A stretch of DNA of 64,000 nucleotides. Origin: Vanessa cardui. Lineage: Eukaryota; Arthropoda; Insecta; Lepidoptera; Nymphalidae. The stretch lies in NCBI RefSeq assembly GCF_905220365.1, contig NC_061124.1, positions 11,038,501 through 11,102,500 on the forward strand, in the 5' to 3' direction. The number at the start of each line of letters is the position of its first letter. Position 1 is the stretch's first letter. Under the pieces are notes generated by a model. That model ran no database searches. It was not told the origin of the DNA and was given only the letters and a program-made list of their open reading frames with translations. The position numbers and the translations under genes were made by a program. This document shows, one piece after another, positions 23,155 to 35,442 of this stretch.

Positions 23155-24595
23155 TTATGAGTAATATCTACGGATTTCAGCTAAAATAATTTCGTAGCTT
23201 GATTCATCTATTATAAGAAAACGTTTAGCTCTTCGACTAAAATAATATATGTCTCCTGTGTAAATGTCAAACCATAAGGCATGAATATGTAAATCGTGTC
23301 TTTCTAAGCGTTTTTTTAACATTCCATACGATGCGATGTTTTGTAATTGCTGTAAAGTGTTGACCTAAAATTTAAACATAGCGTTATTGTATTGAATGTC
23401 GTAAAATAAAATATAGCTTAAATATATATTTATATATAAATTGTACCTGTGACAGTTTGTCTTCGATACAAAAATTATTTTCAGGATCGATATAAGCTAC
23501 AAACTTTCTCTGCGGAGTCTCAGCAGAAAACACTATAGGTTTATCAAAATTTCCTTTAACATCTAAGAATTTATCTAAACTTGACTTCCCATGAGTACAA
23601 AGCCAAGATTTAAGTGGTGAGATTCTTCTTTGTTCCTGTGAAAATAGCCTTATGATATACAAAATCATAGCTGTAGTTAATATTACATATTTTTTAGTGT
23701 ATAAAATAATTTATATGTCTACTTATTAAAATACTCACTATACTCGATTCTTTGTCACTTTTTAATTTGTAAAGAAGATTCATTGCCTTGCAGTCACTGT
23801 GGCCGCAAACAATAATATGCTTAACATCATTTAAAACACAACTAAGCTCTAAACCTGCTGGTTCACAACTTGTCATTTCATCTACAAAAGCTTGAGAATG
23901 TGGTACGAGATTTCCAGCATTCCTTACTGAAAGAAATTAAATGATTACAAAATTTATAAAAATAATCAGGGATATTAATATATGCAATGGGTTTATTAAT
24001 TAAATATACAAACCAACGAACATATCACCGACAGATGTTTCCGTAAATCTTGTGGGGATCATTCTACTGTCCATACAACTATAAAATATAGCTTTTGGCT
24101 TAAAAAAGCAAAAATAGTATTAATAAAAACACAGGAAAACGGTACATAGTAATTAAATTGTATTTTTGAGAAGTTTTTTTTTTTTATATTTTATTTAATG
24201 TGTTTTATTAATTGATAATAGATATCTTACAAATATTATTTACTTTAAAAATTTTATCGTTAATTGGACCGTTCTTACTTTGTGTTTCATTTACAATATT
24301 ATGACATTTACTTGTCAAGTTTATGACGTTTATGTCACAGTGAATGATTTCACAATTGTATTTTTAGGTACCTATGTACTATTAAATTAATTCAATTTCA
24401 AATTATAAAAGGGTCACGCTTTTGAAATTGATTTTGAACGATTTATTTATGAATTATCTACAACTTTAATATAAAATAATAAAGGTTAGTTTATCTACAT
24501 ACCACAGGATTGTCCCGAACTTGTTCAAACTGTTTAACCATGCTTGCTCTGTCTAAGACACGATATCTCATAATACCTCTTAATATTCTATCCAT
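23155..24595 (-). CDS. Beta-class carbonic anhydrase
   Basis: Five coding exons on the minus strand: 24595-24503, 24098-24014, 23926-23739, 23635-23447 and 23364-23155. They total 765 nt (254 residues) with all phases consistent. The enzyme hydrates CO2 to bicarbonate. The zinc ligands and catalytic dyad are visible: Cys39, Asp41 and Arg43 in YSCMDSRM, and His102 and Cys105 in VCGHSDCKA, plus the family motif RNAGN (61-65). Length fits insect beta-CA (about 255). Beta-CAs are found in arthropods and other invertebrates but not vertebrates. The Drosophila enzyme is mitochondrial, and the basic N-terminus (MDRILRGIMRYRVLDRAS) could be a targeting helix, although this is not proven. The gene is divergent from PTPA with 358 bases between start codons, implying a shared promoter region. 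Confidence 0.95.
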
Positions 24596-24953
24596 TTTTT
24601 AATTAAAATTAGCCTAACTTGGCTATAATTACGTCGGGAAATAGGAAGTTCGTGCATGTGTCCAGTTTAGTTTTGACGTTTCTGACCTTCATTAGCTAAG
24701 CTTATCGCGGTCGCCGTAGATTCGTTGAGGTATAGAAATAATGTAGAACGCGTATTTATTAAGCGGAGGGAGATAAACGGTCTAATTTGTTTATCTTTCG
24801 ATTGCAATCTTGTTCTATGTTTATCAAATGAATATAAATTAAAACTAAACGTTTTTGAATTGTTGGTTAGCTAATATAGTACAATTTTTAATAGGGAATT
24901 TAATAACGATTAATTAAATGTTTTAAAACTGTTACTATATTAATCATTCACAG
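24596..24953. promoter_or_regulatory. Shared upstream region of beta-CA and PTPA, with a 5'-UTR intron of PTPA
   Basis: The two genes are transcribed away from each other. A donor-like gag|gtatag at 24729/24730 and an acceptor cag|ATG at 24951-24954 suggest that PTPA has a non-coding first exon ending at 24729 and that splicing places its start codon at the very beginning of exon 2. A TGACG/TGACC cluster lies at about 24672-24687. No TATA box is seen. Confidence 0.55.
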
Positions 24954-25937
24954 ATGAATACAGAGAGTGCAATTGGTGATGCTAAAATGGAGAAACTAGG
25001 TCCTACACTTCCCATTAATCACCGTTTCTTAGAACCAGAGAAAGCAGTCAAAACAATTACAGATATGGCTATTTGGGAAAAGTCCGAAGCTTATATGGAA
25101 TACACAGGCTTTATTGCCACACTCAATGAAGCAATCAAAGGAAAGCCATTGTCGGTTGACTGTAAAATTTCAAATAATGTATCAAAATTTATTAATTTAT
25201 TAGAAAAAATTGATGAACTCATAGACGAGTTTCCGCCAGTTGAACAACCACAAAGGTTTGGTAACACTGCATTTAGAGATTGGCTGGCCAAGGTGAAAAT
25301 AAGTTCCACTCAATTACTCCAGGAAGTTCTGGAACCTCAACTGCATTTAGCCATACCAGAGATAAAAGTGTATTTAGAGGAAAGCTTTGGCAATGCAACC
25401 AGAATTGACTATGGAACGGGACATGAAATGTCCTTTGTAATGTTCCTCTGTTGCTTATACAAAATTGGTTTCTTTGATTCTGAAGATAAAGTGGCTACTG
25501 TATTTTTTATATTTAATAAATATCTGCAAATTGCGAGAAGGCTTCAACAGACATATAGGATGGAGCCAGCTGGCAGTCATGGTGTATGGAGTTTGGATGA
25601 TTATCAATTTGTTCCTTTTATATGGGGAAGCTCACAATTAATAAATCAGCCCAGAATTTATCCACCTGTAAAGTTTCTGGAAGATGACATTATCGATAAA
25701 TATGCAGATGAATACATGTTTCTCTCTTGTATTAAATATATAAAAGAGGTTAAAAAAGGACCTTTTGCAGAGCACTCTAACCAGCTGTGGAGTATAAGTG
25801 CAGTTGGATCCTGGACTAAAATCAATCAGGGTTTGATCAAAATGTACAAAAAAGAAATTCTCGCCAAGTTCCCAGTTATACAGCATGTTATGTTTGGTTC
25901 CCTCCTTCCAATACGTAGATTTCCAATTCAGCAATAA
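24954..25937 (+). CDS. Ptpa: Serine/threonine-protein phosphatase 2A activator (PTPA)
   Basis: A single coding exon of 327 residues. PTPA is a peptidyl-prolyl isomerase-like chaperone that activates the PP2A catalytic subunit in cytosol and nucleus (family knowledge). The whole chain is typical: FLEPEKAVKTITDMAIWEKS near the start, the signature RIDYGTGHEMSF at residues 150-161, GSHGVWSLDDYQFVPFIWGS around 206-225, and a C-terminal PVIQHVMFGSLLPIRR. The start codon follows an AG acceptor immediately, so the 5' untranslated exon is probably separate. The coding region has no intron, unlike its neighbours. The ORF ends cleanly at TAA, followed by AATAAA at 26221. Confidence 0.97.
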   Translation: MNTESAIGDAKMEKLGPTLPINHRFLEPEKAVKTITDMAIWEKSEAYMEYTGFIATLNEAIKGKPLSVDCKISNNVSKFINLLEKIDELIDEFPPVEQPQRFGNTAFRDWLAKVKISSTQLLQEVLEPQLHLAIPEIKVYLEESFGNATRIDYGTGHEMSFVMFLCCLYKIGFFDSEDKVATVFFIFNKYLQIARRLQQTYRMEPAGSHGVWSLDDYQFVPFIWGSSQLINQPRIYPPVKFLEDDIIDKYADEYMFLSCIKYIKEVKKGPFAEHSNQLWSISAVGSWTKINQGLIKMYKKEILAKFPVIQHVMFGSLLPIRRFPIQQ

Positions 25938-26692
25938 AAAACTATGCCTTTTACTTTGTTTGTAGTCTAGAGTCAATATGTAAGACTTAATAATGTATTT
26001 CTCATTTCTTTGTCATAAAGAAGCCAGTAATGGAGTATTAAGTATTAATATTATTTATTTCCAATATGAGTATCTTTATACATGAAGTATTGGTTTTAAT
26101 GAATTAAAAAAATGTGATATTAAATTATAAATATTCAAACATAACTTTATTCCTTAGATTAGTGAGCTGAGATTAATTCATCAATATAGTTTTTGGTTGT
26201 CTTGCAATGCTTGCTTTATAAATAAATATAATGTGTATGTAATTAGTTATTATGTTTTTGTTTATATTTAACATTTTTAAATAACAAACACAAAATTTCG
26301 ACATTCAATAAAAGAAAATACATACAAATAATATAATTTATTTTACTTAACAAAAAATATAATATAATATTTGCCTCAATGACTGAATAAGTGGTAATTT
26401 TAAACTTAACTTTCTAAAATATAAAATGTCGTAGATGTTATTATTCCACACAATTTATAAATTAATAGTTGTTAGCAAAATGTGTACAGATTGTCTTTGA
26501 ATTTTACATAGGTGACAAAAACTTCTCTATACAAGAAAATTCAATGAGCAACTCGCTTACTTATTCAAATACATAATACTGTAATAAATATACTAAGCCT
26601 ACGTTTATTTAAAAAATAATTATAGGTAGTTTTATTTTAATCCCGCGCGGTTTCAAGTACATTACTTAATTTAAAAAAGGAATATTAGTTTT
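25938..26692. other. Convergent 3' regions of PTPA (+) and HIG1 copy B (-)
   Basis: This 755-base AT-rich stretch between two convergent stop codons holds the PTPA poly(A) signal AATAAA at 26221-26226 and probably the 3' untranslated region of HIG1 copy B. No further gene was seen. Confidence 0.6.
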
Positions 26693-27611
26693 TTAATTTT
26701 CATGAACTGCTTTTGGTTTGTTGAAGTGATTATTAAAGAGAGTGTAAGCCATGCCAGCGGTCAGGGCACCCACGACGAGGCCCTGAGATATCACACGGAA
26801 TTGCATCAAATACACACTCGTACTCATGGTACCTCTGTTTTTGAAAGCGTAGCCGCCATATCCGACCGCGGTTGCAAGACCAGCTAATCCTATAAAAAAA
26901 TACAAATAAATTTTATATACGTAATTAATTACTGAGTACAGAAAAACTTACCGCAGGAAAGTTTAGATTTAGTTCAATTAATTAAATGAGCTTAGAGGAG
27001 ATAGCAGGGTCAAGTTGTCCCCGCGAATGTTTAAATGTCACTACAAGAATGTACAGAAATATTTATAAAAAAATACGGACTAAAATTTAATCTTTGAGAA
27101 GTTATATGGTACATTGCATGACCAACATAATGCATGCGTAAATTGATATTGCTTCAATTATTATTACGATCTGTATTAACATTGCAACTACAGTAATTAT
27201 TTATGTCTTTTTACTACCTACGCGTATTTAAGACGTATCAATTAATTTTAATTTGTCACCGCCTCGAAAGACGTAAAGTAGCTGTAGTTTTTGAAAACAA
27301 TAGCTGGTAATGTTATTTGAAATGGTAGAAATGTGAATATTACACGTCATAAGAAACATGACGTATTAGCGTGAAAAATTCCCATCGTAGCATTATCGTT
27401 AGTGGTTAAAATACTTGTCTGAACTTTTAAAATTTTCTATATCCGACTCTGACCATACGAAATAAAAGTATTAGATGCTAACAAAAGGAATTTATAGTTA
27501 ACTACATTTTAACTTACCAATTACCATAAAGGGGGATTCCTTAGACTTTCTCGCTAACTTTTCGGCATGTGATTCTTCGTGATAATCAAAAACTGGTTTC
27601 TCTTGAGCCAT
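26693..27611 (-). CDS. HIG1 domain family protein, copy B (RCF1/HIGD1 type)
   Basis: Two coding exons, 27611-27518 and 26889-26693, join in phase 1 to give 96 residues. The N-terminus MAQEKPVFDYHEESHAEKLA is followed by RKSKESPFMVI-G at the exon junction. Exon 2 has two hydrophobic segments around KNRGTMSTSVYLMQFRVISQG and a short tail ending KAVHEN. The protein is clearly paralogous to copy A (20959-21740): same length class, same phase-1 intron after the (I/V)IG motif, same strand. The expected role is mitochondrial inner membrane, respiratory supercomplex assembly or hypoxia response (family knowledge). The intron of 628 bases contains no recognised element. Confidence 0.93.
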
Positions 27612-27794
27612 GATTAATTTAATAGACCTTAAAATAAATAGTTTTTGTTAGTAACTACTAAGAGCAGGGAAGAATTTAATTGTTCTTTAAAAATAATAGT
27701 ACAAATTTAATGAATAAGTAGATGAGGGCACTAAAAGTATAGTTACTCAGTTATTAATTTGAGTTAAATGAGTTAAAAACATGAGTATTGTTAA

Positions 27795-27940
27795 CGACAA
27801 ATTTCATAGAAATTCTGCCACATGTGTATTCCACCAACCCGCATTGGAACAGCGTGGTGGAATATGTTCCAAACCTTCTCCTCAAAGGGAGAGGAGGCCT
27901 TTAGCCCAGCAGTGGGAATTTACAGGCTGCTGTTGTAGGA
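27795..27940 (+). repeat. SINE fragment, family 1 (3' body), + orientation
   Basis: The segment 'gaaattctgccacatgtgtattccacc' through 'cccagcagtgggaatttacaggctg' is nearly identical to the reverse complement of 43905-44030. It lacks the tRNA-like head, so it is 5'-truncated. It lies about 185 bases upstream of HIG1 copy B. The 83-codon open frame across it is spurious. Confidence 0.8.
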
Positions 27941-30600
27941 ACGCCTCATTCGTTCCAAGAAAGAAATCGAAGATTAATTCCGTCCTACAGTTAACGCTAG
28001 TTTATTGGTCCATAATATTTTTTCTTACTTGATTACATCGGTATCGGTTTAAATAATCTAAGAACAGATATACAATACAAAAACGTACTATATAATAATA
28101 CAAACTTAATCTATTATATTATGAGATACAGATAATTTCAAACTTTGCACAATAATTGAAAATTACATCTGTGCGCCAAATTGTAATATTCTTGATATAT
28201 ACTTATATCACGAGAATATTATACTACAGTTATTATAAATTTTATACAATTACTGTTATTTCAATTGAATAAAATACAAGAACATCCTCTTCAATTATAA
28301 TATTAATCATAAATAAATATACTTCAAAACTGAATAAAATATAAAATTTCACTTTATTTTATAACTAAAATTAAAATTGAGTATGACGTGTATATAAAAA
28401 GTCTTATTTTTTTACGGTAACGTTATATGAAAGTTACTTTAGTCCTTGGTAATATTTGTTAACTTACGCTGATGTAACAAGTTCCTACTGTTCCTAGAGT
28501 AATCTTAATCTTGTATCACGTCACTATAAGAACTACGCTAACGAATACAAATAAATGTGAACAACTCAGACGGTAATCAAAGACTATGTAATGTACGTAT
28601 CGAAGAGTACGTAATAAAAAACTTAGGTAGCAAATATTTTATCGTAATCTGTATAAGGAAAAGGAATATAATAAAGATTATGAATCAGTTTCAATATTGC
28701 TATTGGCTCTCCATTGATGGTTTTGTAACGTATTCAAATATGCCATTACCTCTCATTGTGCAATGTACTATGTAATTTATTATGAATACTCGTGTAACTT
28801 TTTATTGAATTTACGCAATACCTATAAATGAACTCTTGCTTACTTTAGTTTTCGATAATATCAGATCGAGTAATGTAGACGTACGTAATAGACGTAAGGC
28901 AGATAAGTGCTTGAACCAGTACGTTTATCTGTTTGCAAATAATTGTTATATTTTGTGTGAAATATATACCTAAATTTATATTTCAAATTGTTTGTATTTA
29001 ATTCTGTTAATGTACTTATTTGTGTATATAGCCAATTTATTTAATCAGATGATCGGTATTGAAATCTTATATTTTGTTATCAGATATGTTTGGTTGACTA
29101 TTTTATCAGATAGATGTTACAGGAAAAATCTATTTGTACATTCGTTCATTACGTATTGATTATTTAATCTTTTCAATGAGGGTAAATACCAACCCTTGGA
29201 GTTTTGTGTAGGTTTATTGTAAATAAAAAAGTAACATAGTTTAACCATTTTTTTTATTTAATATGCTGAATTTCGTAACTGCAAAGTAGAATAACAATAT
29301 TTTACCAACATATAGCTTATAAATAGAAGTGTTTACATTTTTAACACTAATAAGGTTTTACTCAAAAACAATTACGGTCTTACTTAAAAAATGTTGTGTA
29401 GTGGTGTTTAGTTAAAGATTGATGTTTTTTCATATCTGATTTCACACGAGAGAAAAAGGCAGCATTGTTTAACTAATCAGCCTAACACAACATTACTAAA
29501 TAAATCCATTAAATTTCAAGTTAAAATATCCTTTAAAAAGTTAATTATTCAATTTAACAATTGTTTATATGTTTGATATGAGATTTTACTAATGATTTAA
29601 TTGATATTATATTCTAGGGCCTGGCAACCTTAAGCTACAAATCATAATAAATCACAGATCAAAACTTACATTTAAAATAGAAAAAACAGATAAAGGCATT
29701 TTGTTAACTTGTTAAATAAGCAGTAGCAATTGAAATAGTTTATATTAGATTGAACATAACAAATAATTTACTTGAGCTTTTCTATGATGATCAGAGTGGG
29801 GGTAGGAAGGTGTTTTATCATTTTTGTCAATAAGCTAGTGGATTATTATTAAAAGTAAACAAATAAACTTACATATCTATCTTAAATAATTTTAAGGTCT
29901 AAACAATTCTAAATAAAACAATTTTTTTTGTGGATATGGTAACTACAAATTAAAAATATTTTCTTGATGGTGACCATTAACAACTTTTTATACATCTGAC
30001 CTTTTTATACATTTTACATTTTTGTCTACAGTAGAGAACATGAGGAATTATTATAAAAAAATAATAAATAAGTGTCATGTATATATTAAAAGACACATAT
30101 ATAAATAATTTTATGTTTTATATATTACTAAGAGTAGTTATTTCTTTATTTTTTCAATATAAAGAAGTTTTAATAACGTCATAAATTCATTGCATTCAAT
30201 TTAACTCATGTGCTGTGCACAAAACTAACTTTAAGTTAAATAATTTCCATATAACGTTTTTTCATACACAAATTTATGTAAGAAACATATTTTTCCTGTG
30301 TCGATTATTATACACCAATTATCCGATTTCTTTGAAACTTACTTTTTACAGTTGGTGGCATTTCGTCATGGTTTTTGCCAAAGTATAATCTTTGTTTAAA
30401 AAAAAATATATATACGTTACCAACTCTTTAGGTACCTAGTACACATATTTCCAAAAAAGCATAATATTACAGTTTATATAATCTGTATATCAAAATTACC
30501 TAATTAATCTGTGCAAATTAAAAATCATTTAATATGTATATTTGTCTCGCTTTGGCAAGGAGATTGAGATATTGTAGATGCGGAGTTCTTATTTGACCTT
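27941..30600. other. Intergenic, very AT-rich; RagA 3' region at the right edge
   Basis: No coding region or RNA gene recognised. Short open frames (for example at 28557-28775) lack motifs. Candidate RagA 3' untranslated sequence occupies the part nearest 30600. Confidence 0.55.
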
Positions 30601-33600
30601 TCACTGATACTGGCTGGGGGCACTCGATGAAACCTTTTCAAGTTTTTCAAAGTGCTTCCTAGCATTTCGAATGTTGATGAGGGTAGCTTCGGACGGTATT
30701 TTAGGGTCCGACATCTCGACCATGACGTATGTGTTGCTTGTGAACCCGTCTATGAATGCCGCAAATACACTGTTTCGCACCTTAAAGTAAAATATTATTA
30801 TCATATTGGTAATATGTAAATACAGAAAATTGAAGGAGAATATCTAGGGTATTGTCTAGCATTTGTCCTGGGCACCGGTGAGTCCCACAGTGAAGTGAAG
30901 TGGGGGGGGGGGTCACCCCACCAATTCACGCGGTTGAAACGCGCAATGCGTTTTTCCAGCAAGAAAAAAGGGCAATGTCTTGCCTATGCGTTGCCGGCTT
31001 TAAAGAAAAGAGTAAACTCGTTACTTGAAGGTTTTTAAGTCATATCGGTTTGGAAAAGTCGGCTGATGTTAAAAGGTACACAGTACTTGTGTGAGGCTGG
31101 AAATTCCTTCTGGGAATTCCATATATCGAAACACATCTAAAACACTGAATATTGTTTGGGTACATCAAAATATCCAAAATACGGTAACATTAAAATTTGA
31201 TTCATTCGCCCTGTCACTTTTTAAACCATCTTGTGAGAAAGAGATGAAACGAATTCTACTCCTATATCCAATAGATAAGGTGACATTTCAATTTGAACTG
31301 ACCCCTTTGAAGGATTTGGAGATTTTTTTTTTTTTAGTATTGTTTACTGTCTGTGTCTACTATGTCAAATTTATATGCCAAATATTCATTAGTGTTATGA
31401 TATTATGAGATACGCGTCGGCTTGTGACCCTTAAAAGTGAGTTTTCGTTTTTGCAATGTCGAAATTTATAAGCAAAGAATATGCAATAATTTTGTTTGCG
31501 GAATCAATTTTCTGCTGCGGATACGTTGAGGATGGTGCAGAAAGCCTTTGGCGGTGAGGCTATGCCTAAAAAAAAATTACATGTGGTGAGTGAGGTGAGT
31601 TCTGAGCCAGCCAGTCGAGCGTCCTGTGCAAACATCGACCTCAACTGACGAATATCACGTCCAACAAATCATAGATTTGGTGTTTAAAAACCGTCGATTA
31701 ACGATTAGGCACTTTGCTGATGAAATTGGCATATTGGGTGGCTCGGTCAATACGGTTGAAGTGTGTGAAATGATTCTTTCTGACTATTAAGATAAGACGA
31801 AATGCATGATCACTTGCGACGCGACTTGGATCAATGCTTCCGACCCCAAAACAACCGATCAATACTGCGAATATTGTGCCAAAGGAGAGCCGAAACCAAA
31901 AAAACCACGCCAAAGTTGCTCAAAAATCAAGGTCATGTATACCGTTTTCTTCGATTATCGTGGTGTTATGCATTGTGAATTCCTTCCGCCGGGTCAAACA
32001 GTAAACAAGTAATATTATTTGACCGTTATGCATCGTTTGCATAACGCTATACGCCTAAAAAGACCGGAATCGTGGAAAGACAATTCTTGATTTTTACATA
32101 ACGATAACTGCACTCGTCTTTCGTGATCATTTTCCCAAAAAGTCAACCCATATTGTCCCGCAACCACCGTATTCACCTGATCTAGCACCGTGCGACTTCT
32201 AACTGTTCAGCAAGCTCAAAAGACTGCTACGGGGACACCGTTTTGATATGATAGAGATTAAAGCCGAAGCGAAGACAGAACTGAAGGCCATCTCGGAAAG
32301 TGATTATAATCAGTGTTTCGAAGATTGGAACATCCGTTAGCATCTTTTATGGCGATTAAATTGATTTGGGAGAATAAATAAAAAAATCAAAATATATACA
32401 TTGTCATCTTATTTTTTGGACACGGTAGTAAACCGATTTGGATATCACTTCGTTTCATCTCTTTCTCACATATCGTACAATGTAAAGCTAAACAAAGACA
32501 GGACGATATATGAAATCGAATGTCAACACCGATATTTAATCAAAATATCCGTAACACAACCGATTTCACTTAAATCAGATATCACCCATGCCTACTCTTT
32601 GAAGGATTACACGTGATTGGTCCGTCCGTTTATTCTTTTCTTCTATTGGCCTCTCGCTTGTCATTCGAACTTGCCTATTTGTGGTCATGACTCGTGCACA
32701 GTAATTAATAATTATACTTACTTCCATGCTTTGAAATTGTGCTGCCAGCTTGGAACACGACAGTTTGAATTGTTTTACAATGTTGGAGACTTTTTCAAAA
32801 CGATGCGCGTCTCGGTGCGGTCGCCGTTGACAGTGCGACACGACTAAGAATGTTGCCCGTTCAAATAAAAGCACCTACAAATAAAAATGTAAAAAATATT
32901 TAAAACACATTGTTATTGATGTTATTATATTTATATTCCAATGTATAAATTGATTTAATCCATAGCAAACAAGCCATAATAAGCAATAGAAAGCATTGTA
33001 TCATTCAGCTTCAACTTTTTTTACAGGGTTCTCATTCTAAGGTCTTATTACAATAACAGGCAAGTGTTTGAGATTGAGTATAATAATGATTTAAAGGTAG
33101 TCCCTCATGGACTCAAAATTATTATTTATCAGTCTAGTTACTAATGTACCTTATGATTTAAATTATTTATTAGAAGATATTACAATTATATCACTGTTTA
33201 GGATCAAAAGAAGTAATTTTATTTTTCTGTCTAAAAAATCTTAGTGAACACTTAAAATAGTCATATCTAATTGAACATAACAAATAAAATTTATTCAATT
33301 TAAATAAAAAATAAATAAAAGTATAAATAATTCTCTAAAAATATTAAATCTAGTTCATAGTTTAAATATGACATATTATTGTATGATATTATTACCTCAT
33401 CAGCATCTACTATTGCTGCAAATTGCTTGAGTGATGATTCTAGTGCCTTAACATTGGGTATTAATTTGTATACTATGCTTGACCAGGCCCTGGAAATAAA
33501 AAATGTGTGGTTCATATTATTGTTTTATATATATTTATTATTTCATTTGAAATGGTAGATGGTGGATGGTGGATGGTAAGTACTATGTAGTCAAAACATT

Positions 33601-35442
33601 CTCTAGACAATGCAAGAAATATTAACCAATATTACATTGTCAATGCATCATTAACCTTTGGAATCACGATATTTCATATGCCTTGAACTCACTTAGTTTT
33701 CAAATTGTAACAAAACAATATTAAATATCACTGGTATTATAAAAGTATCCTTTTTAATTATATGTAATATGTTATAGAAGTTTGAATGTCAGTTTCTACC
33801 TTAATATAACCAAGAGCAAGCACTAAGCTTTATAAACTTACTTATAAAGTGTTTCATCCCATATACTAGTTCTAAAACAGGTACATTCGAGTGGTTTAGA
33901 AAGTCTTATCAAATCTTCCTCGCGTGTTTTGAAGATCTCCTCCCGTCGCTCCTCAGCCACAAGGTCCATTTTATGAACTAAGCAGAATATTCTGGCTTCT
34001 GGTGAATTCTGTGAAAAGTATTATTTAAGATAACAATTCATTATTTACACACATCTTATATGTTGTATTTGTTTAAGTCACAATCAACATTACTGACTCA
34101 CTAACCTAGTAAGTTAGGCTACTGTTGAAAATATAAAATGTTATCATTGCATCATAATATGATTTATATTTGAATAAAATAACAATTTTACTCATATTCC
34201 AGATAATTTCCCACAATCTGTCTGCATTATTAAAAGAATTTTCTTTGAATTTTGTATAATAAAAGATGTTTGATTTAACTTTATCAATACAAGTAAGTAA
34301 AAATAGTAATACATAGTTTATTTATTCAAGGCAATATGCATAAGTTTTGAGTTTTAGCAAATAGTTTACTTTGATATTATTAGGAAACAAAGTAAATTAT
34401 AACTCAGAAAATAGTTATGAGTAACAATAATATTATACGCATATTTATTTCAAGGTCACGAAAAAGATGCTATTTTAGATATCAAGGCCAAAAAATGAAG
34501 ACTTTTATAGATTATTTCATAAGGTTAAATATTTTGATATATATGATGACTAACTTTTTTCGAATCTATCCACATCAATATAAATTAGATTAAGCTGGCT
34601 ATAGATGTTATTATTATTACACAGGCACCATAGACAAGTTTAATTGTAACAACAAAAATACAGTTTCCACTTTATGTGGTTTCAAAAGTCAATTATAAAT
34701 ATAGTTTATAGTTTTGTATTGTGAAATACCTGTAGAATGGCTTCTAAGCATGACTGGTAGTAGTGCATATCTTTTTCCATTTCCCTGCTCTCAACATCAA
34801 AAACATATATCAAGACTTCAACATTTCTGAAGATATTATCCCTCTGTGATGCAAAGTAGTTCTCCATGAAGGCTTCTTGACCTCCACAATCCCATAAATT
34901 AAGAACAAGGTTGCCAAGAAATCGTACATGAGAATGTTCAACATCAACTGGAAGGAAAGAAGGTTTAACTTCTTATAACACAAATAAAATAAAAACAAAT
35001 AATAAAAATATTTTTTAAAGATCTGTATTGTTATCTATAATAAATTATTTTAAAGTAATAATATCTAAATTATAATGAATTATGAATATTATGAATGTGA
35101 TAGTCTGGTAGATTTAAATGCGATACTATCTGTTGTAAAAGTTTGTTATTGTCTTTCATATAAGTGTAATATATACAAACAATATATGAATCATATCCTC
35201 TGTAATGGGACAAAGAATAAATTATTTTTCTAATTGGAATCTCTTACTTGTTGCACCTAGCCTCCTTGTGTCTCTTGCTATGTAGTTGGCAAATATAATA
35301 GACCTCATGCTTGTCTTTCCAGAACCACTTTTCCCCATCAATAATACCTTTAAATTCCATAAAATGTATCATTATATGCTGTCAGAAATAATATTAAAAA
35401 TTATTTTTAATAAAATATTAGATGAGTTACCTTTTTCTTCAT
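30601..35442 (-). CDS. RagA-B: Ras-related GTP-binding protein RagA/B
   Basis: Seven coding exons on the minus strand: 35442-35431, 35347-35248, 34947-34730, 34008-33842, 33489-33396, 32874-32722 and 30780-30601. They total 924 nt (307 residues) with consistent phases. RagA/B pairs with RagC/D on the lysosome and recruits TORC1 when amino acids are present (family knowledge). The G1 loop GKSGSGKTS is at residues 9-17, G3 WDCGGQ at 56-61 and G4 HKMD at 122-125. The C-terminal roadblock-like region ends [20 protein letters not shown] and a short tail. Length compares with 313 in human RagA. The first coding exon is only four codons. Intron 6 (30781-32721) is swollen by mobile elements. HBS1 lies head to head upstream, 772 bases between start codons. 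Confidence 0.97.
30835..31040. repeat. Repeat fragment with 11-base poly-G in RagA intron 6
   Basis: The stretch 'ggcaccggtgagtcccacagtg', an 11-base G run at 30902-30912, and 'gcaatgtcttgcctatgcgttgcc' is GC-richer than the surrounding intron and resembles repeat sequence. Class unknown. Confidence 0.4.
31185..32565. mobile_element. Diverged inverted-repeat element interrupted by a mariner copy
   Basis: The phrase 'tgtgagaaagagatgaaacgaa' at about 31232 recurs as its reverse complement at about 32448. Flanking text also pairs loosely in inverted orientation (for example 'cctgtc' and 'aacatt/gacatt' words). This suggests diverged terminal arms of a DNA transposon with the mariner relic (31490-32430) between them. 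Confidence 0.5.
31490..32430 (+). pseudogene. Mariner-family transposase pseudogene in RagA intron 6
   Basis: Translated fragments in several frames match mariner transposase in order: [13 protein letters not shown], then a helix-turn-helix-like [14 protein letters not shown], then [13 protein letters not shown] (catalytic-region remnant), [21 protein letters not shown], then [15 protein letters not shown] and [17 protein letters not shown] remnants near 32165-32330. Stops and frameshifts throughout make it dead. It sits on the strand opposite RagA. Confidence 0.85.
33555..33740 (-). repeat. Diverged SINE-like copy in RagA intron 4
   Basis: The segment 'ggatggtaagta', 'gacaatgcaagaaatattaacc', 'attgtcaatgcatcattaacctttggaa' follows the order of the family 2 copy at 54291-54600 with many changes. 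It begins with three tandem 'ggtggat' units. Confidence 0.55.
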
